NCBI GenBank assembly: GCA_964023205.1
Contig: OZ026839.1
Span: 13,298,386 to 13,362,385 of the forward strand
Reading direction: 5' to 3'
Length of the DNA stretch: 64,000 nt
From: Lutraria lutraria
Lineage: Eukaryota > Mollusca > Bivalvia > Venerida > Mactridae
The notes under the pieces are model-generated. The model searched no databases and was not told the origin of the DNA. It saw nothing but the letters and a program-made list of their open reading frames with translations. This document shows, piece by piece, positions 11,891-23,800 of this stretch. Position 1 is the first letter of the stretch; each line of letters starts with the position of its first letter. Made by a program: the position numbers and the translations under genes.

Positions 11891-14800
11891 TTAAAGCCCA
11901 ATGGTGTATGAGCGCCCTTTAGGGTTGTGTATTGGCAGGACATGAGGTTCCCGTAAACACCATTCGTACCAAACATTCTTCTCGCTGACACACCTCCAAA
12001 AATCTACCACTACCTTACTGTCTTTCTTTACATATACTGGTGCCTGAAAATAAAAAATTTGAAAATAGGGAGTACTAAGATAGAGTGTTTACAACTTCAT
12101 TATACAATGTATTTAAGTTTCATGCCTGTTTTCAGTTAAATGCCGATAGTTGAACAGAATTCTGTACCAGAACATACCTTGTACTCCGCACATAACTCCC
12201 GATTGCTCCATATGAATTATCAGCAATGGAGCACAAATTATCACAGAGAACATGTATCATGCCCAGGTTTCAAACTCACGAACCCAGAAACCTTCCCCAG
12301 ATCAAAGGCTCCACCTTGTCAAATACTCATGCACATCGATAAGCTTATAAACCAATCGTAGCAACAATGATATGTTGAGTTATTTCAAATGAACAGCACA
12401 ATTATTAAATCTTATTCATAATATATTATGGTGTTTTTTATCTATTACAATCACAAAACCTTGAAGTAAATATCACCCTGTGAATCATGTCTACCCAATA
12501 AATTAGAATCGCCCTTTGAATCAAGAGCATCCTTAAAACACAGTTATTGACCGAAAAACATGAATACAGGCCAACAGTGCCCAGAGGCCATTTTCTATCA
12601 CTAAGGAGGCTTTTGTTCACAGGTACTATTATCAATCATAGTAAACTTTCTTACCTTCACTGGGAAGAGTATGGGAAACCAACTAAACATACCAGGTGAA
12701 TGTGTGGATGGGACAATACCTGAAATGAATAGTATTTTATTGTACATGTTGTATAAAAACGATATCTTCATACAAGTTATCCATCTTACAACACTTGAGA
12801 TTACTAGATGTGCTCTTAAAGCATCAATCTCATTTCCATTTACAATTTATCTCTTAAAGCATCAATCTCATTTCCATTTACAATTTATCTCTTAAAGCAT
12901 CAATCTCATTATCATTTACAATTTATCTCTTAAAGCATCAATCTCATTTTCATTTACAATTTATCTCTTAAAGCATCAATCTCATTTCCATTTACAATTT
13001 ATCTCTTAAAGCATCAATCTCATTTCCATTTACAATTTATCTCTTAAAGCATCAATCTCATTTCCATTTACAATTTATCTCTTAAAGCATCAATCTCATT
13101 TCCATTTACAATTTATCTCTTAAAGCATCAATCTCATTATCATTTACAATTTATCTCTTAAAGCATCAATCTCATTTCCATTTACAATTTATCTCTTAAA
13201 GCATCAATCTCATTTCCATTTACAATTAATCATCATCAATAGTTTAGTCAGTGTAGAAGATATATGCAAAATCATAAAATTATTGTGTCGCAGAAAAATT
13301 AATCAAACAAGATGTCACTTACTTAAGTATACATTTCCAAATAATTTTGTGTCAAAATACCCAGCAAAACCATGAAGAATACAATTCTGGTCAATTTCAA
13401 ACTCCATTGATTTAAATCTTGTGTTGTCAATCACAGAATCTGAAATCAATCAAATAATAACACTATTTTTATTTTAACTCAACAAAAAAACCTAGAAAAG
13501 CACAAGGTAACAGGAGACATTGAAAATTGAGATCCAGAATTTAAACAACTTTCTTTACTGCGATTTTACTTAAAGACATAAAAATTATAATAAGAAAGCT
13601 TATCTGTTATATAACGGCCCATTGAACAGCTATGGTCATTTCAGAGCCGCCCCAGAGAGAAGGGAGAGGATACAGCAGAACAAAGCATTAATATCGCTAC
13701 TAATATTTCGGATAGTTTGGATCAGTGTATGGTAGATTTAGATTTATTTCGACATAAAATGAACATTTACATGGCAATCATAATATTAAAACATACAAAT
13801 ACAGTAAATCGATACATGTGTAAGCATGAATTAATAAAACAGCCATGTCAAATCAACATTGAATGTCAAGGATAACACAAGAAAGGGTTCAGAGGAACCC
13901 TTATTTCCATTGTGTAATAGACTGGAGTACCAATCAAAAGGTTATGGGTTCAAATCTAGCGGTACAAAAGGGGTCATCATCCACCGTTTAAGTGGAGAAA
14001 AAATGACAAACCACATTGAAAAAGGTCAAATGTACATAAAAGCCATATTTCTTCTATTCCAATGATGACTGTATTAAATACATACTTCTGTTTGGATGAT
14101 GAAAAAAGAACACAGGCTGTGGTTCTGCTAATATCTGGCAATTATGAAGACGTACAACATAGGGTGTCTCGAAACTAGTCTACAAGAGAGAGAAAATAAT
14201 GAATAAATCCCTACTAAATTACATACTGTAACAAGTTTGTGCTGTGTAACTGAAACAATTGACTATTGAGTACATGTAATGAACAGTTTCATAAAAGCAA
14301 AATCAAATTGAAGTAGAATGTCTGTTTCACAGTCAGTGGTCAACCCAAAAAATAATTTCAGTCAATTAAAGCTGATGAATAGCCTCTTGTGAAAAAACTC
14401 ACTAACGATAAAGGAAGATTAGGGTAAATCTCTTGAACATTCTAATAAGGGAGATAAATTCAGATAATCAAAGAAATCAAGGGAGACAATAAAGAGAATT
14501 ATTAGAGACAACTCTACCAAACATACCTCTGAGGGTTTATCCTTATCTTTAGAAGATCGTACTTCATTGTATAACTTAGAGGACTGTAAGGGAGCCAGGT
14601 AGGAGGTATATTCACATGGTATACTTATACCATCATCTATAAATAATAATATAAATTTCATATAGTATTCCATCAAGGCTAGAAAGTGATAACTTGTTTT
14701 ATATACATAGAAGAGTGCAAGCATACTGTACATGTTGACAGATTACATATATCTAGCTCTAAATTTACTTTGATTTTTTATTTAAAAAAATACAAAATGA

Positions 14801-17800
14801 CACCAGTCATGTAAAACAAACTGGACACTTTACACCATTGAGAGCTAAATCCCCTGCCCATCCATACAACAGAATTTACTTACAAATTTACCACAGAGTA
14901 AATTATTCTAATTGTTTTTTTTTTCACATCAAATGCACATGCATCAATATGAGAGATTTTAAAACAACAGTAAAACAATCATACTGTACACAATATATTT
15001 AAGTTTTTCTGCCATTTTGTGTAAAAAAAAATTTATATGAAAAGACAAACTAAGAGTGACATTGTACACTATATGGCTATGTCCAAGGGCACATAACTCT
15101 GGAATGAGTGAATCGCATGAAAATTGTGTCTTGCACGAGTACACTTCATGGTGATAACATATTTCAAGTTTCAATTCAATCCCTTGTCGAAAAATGTGGA
15201 AGTAGTTCGCTCCACAAACTAAGAGTGCCATTCTACACTATATGGCTATGTTCAAGGGCACATAACTCTGGAATGAATGAATCGCTGGGAATGAAAATTG
15301 TGTCGTGCACATCTTCACTTGATGGTAATTACATATTTGACGTTTCATTTCAATTGCTTAAAGAATGTGAAAGTAGTTCGCTCCACAAACTTTTGGTATT
15401 TTATGCGGACGATCCGACCGACTGACAGAGTAACTCCAATATACCCCCTCTCACACTTTGTTTGCTGGGGGTATAATTAACAAGTTCAATTTATAAGTAT
15501 GCATGCTGAATTTTGAACCCTAATTACACACTATTTAAAGGGGCATGCCCTGGAATTGAAGCGTCTCAAATAACAATCAAATTGGTATTAATGCCTATAT
15601 CAATTAATGAAAGCCCTGTAAAATATTTACAAAACATCCCGCTAGTTTACTCAAAATACACATTTCAAGATTACAAAACCTGCTGATTTCGACCTCAGAA
15701 ATAATTCGTCATTTTCACAACTCGACCCTTTCTGTATCTGTCAAAACCGAAAATATCGCGGAAAAAATGTCAACAAACTGAAATGGTAAGTATTTCTCAT
15801 GTAATGTTCACTTGAAAGGCAGCGCACATGCTCAGTTAAACTCTCAGACGTATCGGAAATATCGTTGTCATCAATAAAAGGCTGTAAGCCTTTTATTCAA
15901 ACCGACATACAAATACCGACACACGCGTTATAGGGTCATTTTTGAGCGGACATTCTTCTTTGACTTTTCGGTAATAATTGGTTTTACAAGTGACAAACGC
16001 ATTTTTGGTGTACAAAAAAAAAGACACAGCAGTTCCTGGGCATGCCCCTTTAATAACTATGAAGCTTACCATTTAAGAATCTCTGTGCACCATCCAGACA
16101 TTCTGGGGAGAGTTCATTATCACCAAATGATCCAAGCAGCTCACTAACCAGAATATCGGCTTTCTCAGGAGCATTCCATTTCCTCATGTCACATGATATA
16201 ACCTCAACATGATCCCCCCACATCTCATCACGTAGATTCTCTAACCTGAATATTAAGTAGAGGAAGATAACAAATAAAACATTACACTATCAAACTGAAC
16301 CCTACTCATTTTTATATACAACACAATCTTAATATTCCTCACACTGTATAAGTATGTCTCACTCTACCTGTGCATAACTCACTCAAATAAGTACAAAATA
16401 ATTTCATTGCTGTGTTCTCACAATCTTGCTCTAAAGCACCAAGAAATGCAAACATGAAATTGGAACAGACAATTTTTGACCTCGTTGCTTACTACGTGTA
16501 ATCCAGGATACAGTAAGTTTTATTTCGATTTCACCTTTGATCACATTTGAACAGCAAAATTTGTAATATTCCTCGGAGAAACATGTTTTGCAAAATGTTA
16601 AATAGTCATGCATTGACTCAACAGACAAAAGTGAACTTCAAGCACTTACGTTACAACAGCGTTTGGATTTTTCTCCACTGCATAAACCTTTCTAATTTTT
16701 CTATCTGCTTGTTTAGCCGCAGCCAGTGAAGCTCGAACAAGTGGACCCCTTCCTGCTCCAACAACCATTAAAACGCTGTAAACAAAATTACATACAAAGA
16801 AGTCAAGTCAATTTAATGAACCACATATCATGATGAGTGGACCTTTCTAATGGAGATATTTAGCCTCCTTTATCAACACAAATCATGCATATATGCATGT
16901 TACAAACTGACCATTGCTTTGAAGATGATGTTTATTCACAAGTGGTTAATTATCGAGGTATCAAGTATCATCATACAGTTATTCATATTTATAAAATATT
17001 AGACATCTAAATCAATCACCTTCAAATCTGGTCATAAAATTGACCAATGGCAAGAAGCTACAATAAGAATAAATTCTTCAAACTCATTTTTATTATTAGA
17101 ATTTCTAACAGATGGATCTGAGTACCGTCTTTTTCAAATCCTGTGAACAAAGGTCACCCTGGGGAAAAACAAAATGTGGCCTTTATTAACAGGTGACCTC
17201 TATACAGAAGTGGCCACTAACATAGGTTTGACTGTACGTTATGAAATCTATATCTAGGTTTGAAAAACCCAGACCTAAGCCTAATTAAATATGTTTGTAT
17301 TACAATTTAACAATTGCAAAAATTAGCAACACTCAGAGACTATCGACATGTAAAAAATGACCCATGGAGACTCAAAACAAGAGGGCCAAGATGGCCCTAT
17401 ATCGCTCACATGACAATCACTGTTCACTCATTAAAACATTGTTTTGAACTGGTGACCTAGTTTTTGACCCCAGATGACCCATGTTAGAACTTGTCCTACA
17501 TATAAATAAGAACATTCTGACAAAATTTGGTGAAGATCCAATCAAAACAATGAAAACTACAGCATAGACAAGGTTTTCCTAAGATTTGACCTTGTGACCT
17601 AGTTTTTGACCCCTGATGACCTATGTTCGAATTTGTCAAACATATCATTAAGACAAACATTCTGACAAGGTTTGATGAAGATACAATCAAAATTTGACAT
17701 CTACAGTGTTAATAAGGTTTTCCTAAGATTTGACCTTGTGACCTAGTTTTTGACCCTAGGTGACCCATATTGGAAATTGTCCTTAAAATCATTAAGACGA

Positions 17801-20800
17801 ACAATCTGACAAGGTTTGGCCAAGATTTAATTAAAACCATGACATTTAGAGCTTTTACAAGATTTTTACCTAAGATTTGACCTGGTGACCCAGTTTTTGA
17901 CACCGGCTGACCCATGTTCAACCTTGGCCCACATATCATTGAGGCAAACATTCTGACAAGGTTTGGTGAAGATCCAATCAAAATTGTGACATCTACAGTG
18001 TTAACAAAGTTTTCCTAAGATTTGACCTGGTGACCTAGTTTTTGACCCCAGATGATCCATATTTGTACTTGACCGTTTTATCATTAAAACAAATGATTTG
18101 ACAAAGTTTGGTGAAGATCCAATTATAACTGTGAAATCTACAGTGTTAACATGGTTTTTCATAAGATTTGACCTAGCGACCTAGTTTTGACCCAAGATGA
18201 CCCATGTTCGAACTCATCCAAGGTATTATAAAGACAAGCATTCTGACAAGGTTTCATGATCATCCAATCAAAACAGTGACTTCTAGAGTGTTCACAGTTT
18301 TCCAGCAATTTGCCCTAGTGACCTAATTTTTTACCGGAAATGACCCATTATCAAACTTGACCTACATATTATTAAAATAAACATTCAGATAAAGTTTCAT
18401 GAAGATCCAATCAAAACATTGATTTCTAAAGTGTTCACAAGGTTTTCCCTTATTTGGCCCTGGTGACCTAGTTTTTTACCCAAAATGGCCCAATATCGAA
18501 CTCGTCCGAGATTTTGTCGATATTAACATTCTGACCCAGGTTTGCTAAAATTGAGCTAAAAATGTGGCCCCTAGTGTTTTCACAAGGTAAAGTTTGACGA
18601 CGCACGACGCTGGACGCCGGCGGAGACTGATCAGAAAAGCTCACCCCTTCATTTTGTGACATGTGAGCTAAAAACTGGATAAATAGTATAACCTGGAAAA
18701 CTTTAACCCATGTACAACACTTACACTGATTTTGTGTCTTTCTCTTCTGGTTTAATTTTGTCCAACAAGGCATAATAAACTGCCTGGAAAATAATGAAAG
18801 GGACAACATATAGTACAGAAACTTGTCTGAATAAAAACAGTAATAAAACAAAACTAGAATGTGATAATTACTGAAAGTATAAGCCTGGGGACATATTCTA
18901 CATAATTTCATTTACTATAACAAATTTACTGATAAACCAATTAACTCTTACCATCCATACTTAATGTATGTAAATAAATATCATATCACACAAGATAAGT
19001 AAATCAAAATTTAAAAGAAAAATATTTGAAGACCAAAAATGAAAATGCATTCATTAACAAAACATCTCTTACCTTTTGGTACTGTGAGTACTTTATAGGA
19101 TCTTTCTCAAAGATCTCATAAGTCTGAGATTCTAAATTATCCATTAAGGGTTGAAGTGGACACTGGAGATAATCTTCATAACCCCTAGCAAACTGTGTCA
19201 CTGTATCTGGGGCTGGTAAAGTCTGAAAAAATAAATATATGATGTCCATGAAATATGAGTAATATCCTGACTAGGATAATTGGGAACTTTGACAAGTTAT
19301 CATATGTGTGGCAGAACAAGCTTATGAGATAAGCCATAAAAGACTTCAACAGATTCCTCCACACAAGAAAATTCTGACATTTTTGTGACCTTGACCTTTT
19401 GACCTCAAGAAAACAACACCAACCTCAAGCTTCTTATTAACTTTGATCCCTTTTATATAACTAATTCTTAATTTTGGTTAGGGGTTGTTCCAACAGACAT
19501 CTATTTTATCATCTCCAACCCGTGAAATTGTTAAAACGAGTGATCAACCACTTTGCTGGTCAGAACAAGCTCTTAAGGCCCTTTAAGTGTTTCCTGTTGT
19601 TAAAACCCTCCTCTCTCTATCTCTCTCTCTCTCGCACACTCTGAAAAGCATTCTTTTTTAATATTCTGATAAACAAGAGAGGGCCACCCAAAATGTACTA
19701 TGAGCACATTCATATAGGGCTGGTTATATGTAGCAGATAATATTTGGTCTAACCTCTCCTGTCTGCCATAAGTGGTCGATTTGATCAGCTAATAAATCTT
19801 GTCTAGGTACATTCAACTCAACCTAGTAATAAATAGGGGACAAAGTCATAATGTAACATTGTATCCAGTAGCAAGCAAAGAGATCTAGGTTCTACTCTCT
19901 AAACTAGAAATTATCAACATTCTGAATAGGAGGCTCTCTTAATAAGTGACTGCCACTAGGTACCCAGCCAGACATCAGTAGGATAAGTGGGACTTTTTCA
20001 CCAGGCTATTTTACCTCTGGATGATTTCTTCCACAGATGTACAATAAAACTTTACCAAGCAGGAAATTTCATCCCCACGCCTGTACCTGTCTGGTTGACT
20101 GGATCCATTTGGCTGAAATATCCTTCGTATTTGTACTTTTACCCCCTCATTTTTCCTTTAAGACTATTCTTCCCTTTCAAGCAGTTCTTCCACCTTTCCA
20201 CACAAAGTGACAAAAAATACATTTCTGGGTGCAACTGTATTATAAAGTGGTCATGTGACAACCTTTGACTCAGTAAATTTAAATAATAGACAAACCTGCC
20301 ACAGATGATCCAGATACTGTTGGTATGAGTGAATACCTTTATCAGAATGTCTGTTTGCTCCAGTTAGTATTAGCTGTACTTCAAGCTATAAAATAAGACA
20401 AAAATATCTGTAATTCAAATACCAGTCTAAAATTCAAGCATTTGATTGGTTCATTCAATGTACAGATTACTAATCAGACTGGTCTCAGAAAAACTTCAAG
20501 AACATAATATAATTAAGTCTAAAATCTCTAGAAGAACATTACTTTCAAAATCCTTAATGACAAACAGTCTCAGTTACAAATTCAATTTTTCATTTATCAA
20601 GGAAAAGTTGCTATTTACACAAAGTGCAAACTTAAAAGCTTATGTGAACCACAATAACTTGAAACAAGACCTTTGTCACAGATGTAACTATTACCCCGCT
20701 GCCGCTTTGACACTAAGAAGCTGAATACACTGTATGGCTAAGTTCAAGGGCACATAACTCTGAAATATGCGGATCGCTGGGCATGAAAATTGTATGCAGA

Positions 20801-23800
20801 CGGACGGACGGACTAACAGAGTGACTCCAATATACCACTCCCGAACTTCGTTTGTGGGGGTAAAATAACATAAAAGGAGAAAAAATAAATTTTGTAAGAA
20901 CCTTGAATAAGCTTCGTAAAAATCCTTGATGAGCCTTAGAGAGAACTGGATACCCTTTTTTGTTGGTTAGGAACAATTTGGTGGATAAAACGACAGCTTT
21001 GATTGGTTCAGATAACCATCTCTGTAACACGGCATCTGACGGCAGATCCTCGGTGATCTCCAGAGCCACATTGACACGCTTGTTTGTGTCACACATGGAT
21101 CGGAACGTGTTCCACCTAAATCAGAATATTTATTTTGGTATGTTAGTTAGAGTAAATAAGTGTGGAAATAAATCAAATCTTGTCTTTCCTATACAAAGAA
21201 TTTTCTGTTTCTGAGAATTATTATCAAGGTGGTGGGGAGTATGTAAGGAAGTCCATAATAAACAAGTAATGATTCAGATCGGAGTATGTAGGGCTGCCAC
21301 TCTTTTGTTAATGTTTACATGTTATTGAATAAAAAATTCAATTTTAATCATCATTCTCTATATCACCATGTTTTCTACCAATATAAGACATGACTTGTGT
21401 AAATACTAGAAAGATGACTGAAGTGTTAAAGTATAGCTACACATAATGTAAAACAATATCACATTGTTACTGGGTAAAGATAAATGCCAAATTAACATAA
21501 AAAGAAATAGTGTCGTAAGTCCAGAGACTTAAAGGAAACCTTAAATAAAAGACATTTTGATCAACTTAGTGAAGATGACATCGAAAGATTGATGATTATG
21601 GTATCTAATGCCGCTAAAGTGAAACAGTATCATTACATGAGTAAACATGATTGTGCTAACAGTATAGAAGAAGTTTGTTGTAAAATGTAACCAACCATTC
21701 CCAAGTGTCTTCAGAAGGTCTCTCCTCCTCACATGATTCACCCTCAATGATATCATCTAACATTTCAGCAGGAGCTTTCAATGGAACATGAACCCACAAT
21801 TGCTGTAATATATCAAAACATTAAATTCATAAATATTTAAAAAATGCCACAATTAACAAATGTCATGTCTATTAGTCAGTCTGTGAGTCTGTTTGTTTGT
21901 CCGTATGTTTGCTGTCATCTGGTTACCGTATAAGCTCGACTATAAGACGCATGCGCTTATAAGACGCACCTATAAAATGGACTAGCAACCTGAGGTATTT
22001 AGCTTTGACCCTTCTATAAGACGCTGTCGAATTTTGACATCGAGCGAGGATAGTTATAAGTTCCAGAGGGAGTTAATCTTCTGACATAAACTGATTCAAA
22101 TCAAACAATAAGATCAAATTATTGCTTTATTTCAAAGCAGAAATTGCATCGCTCCCGACAGTCGTTTAAAACAGAAAGTAGAACACGGGGGAGTAACTTC
22201 TACAGGCTGTTAATTAATATATATCCCATAATGCACAGTAACAGAATCTGAGGATCTAAACTAATGGACTTGGTAGTCAAGATAAAATTAAGATTGGGTA
22301 TCCATGACAACCTACAGAAATTATGTACAATGTTTGGTCTGAGGTTATAAATCTGAAACAGGAAACTTGTGTAAAAGGTGAAGGATCTGTTTTGACAGAC
22401 CTAACAATTCATTCCATTTAACCAGTTAAGCCCATGTTGTGACCTAATACCTAAAAGTTCCTTCATTAACTACTTCATCTTTTGGTTTGCGATACATTAG
22501 AGTTTATATCACACCAATATCCAGGTTCATTTGACAACTTGTCCAGCTATAATTGTGGATGAAGATCCTAAGTGTGTATGTGGGTATAACCATACATCCT
22601 CTGTAAGATAGCTAGACAGCTGACTTGTATGTAACATTTGTTGGCTCCCAGATGTGATTTCAAGCTCACAGCAGTGAGGAGCTTGTGATTACTAGTCAGA
22701 GGCCATCGATAATGGAGGTCCCTCTGTTTCATACTATAATTCATAAAATTTGATCAGGTCCCAGTTTTACAAACAAAATTGAGTAGAAACTCAATAATGG
22801 ACTCAAGTGTTTTTTCTGTGTAGAAATATTGTGTCTTTGACCAGAAATGTTACCATTCGTTTCCTAATTTACTATGATCATGTTAAACATGACAGCATAA
22901 AGTATGGTGGGTTTGGCAGACAAATTAAGTCTCAAAACTCCTTTTTCATTTGAGTCATAAGTCAAATTCCCAATAATAGACTCAAAACAGTTTTACTGAA
23001 TTATACCATATCAACAAATTATAACTTGATTGAAATTGTGGGAAACTGTTATTAGGCCATTTTTGTACCTTCTTTTAAAACTACATTCCCAATTGCATAC
23101 AATAAAACAAAGAAATATACGATTTAATAAATAAGTTGAGTTTGAGCAAAAACTTAAGTTTTTTTGTGAAACTGGGGCCAGAGCTTCATGAAAAGAATCA
23201 TGGAATACCTGTTGGAAATATCCACTAAGAAGATGTTCATTCATACATCTAGCTAGATTCATGATTTTCTTATTCTTTAAATAAATGAGAACAGCTGGTA
23301 GTCCAAGATGTGAGGCATAGTTCAACTCTTCTCGGAATGCCTAAAATACAAATGCAACAAATATTTTAACATTTTTACAAATCAATACATGTACATTCAT
23401 ATTGTAAATGGTAAAGAAATGATTCTCTTATCACTAAAGTCATTTACTTTGAGTCTTGGTAATGATTTACAAGCTTTCAATTCCATATTGATTAACATTT
23501 CAGAATTTAGTTAATTATTCCAAGACTACCTCTAAAACCATTTTTTGTTAAAACTCAAACTAGGTAGAAACTCATCAACTGGAGTGGATGCATTACTATG
23601 AGGCTAAGGATCCTGATCATTAAATCAGAAGTCTAACAAACGGGGAGAAGATTGCAAAGTACCCTTTCCTGAATGAATAAAATGAATTTACATAATTGTA
23701 TGAAAATGCTTACTTCAACTATTATTTAAAAAATTCAAAGTACAATGTAAGTGATAACCATGTAAATACCCTTTCTGAGTTTTTTCTGATGTTATCAACT

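Noticed and set aside
15108..15425. 105-aa plus-strand open frame
   Set aside because: It spans two tandem units of family G, and similar text elsewhere in the window is broken by stops and deletions.
17496..18911. Several minus-strand open frames with repeated [12 protein letters not shown] text
   Set aside because: They are incidental readings of the 145-bp tandem units of a family F repeat, apart from the last 18725-18783 piece, which is a PRMT5 exon in another context.
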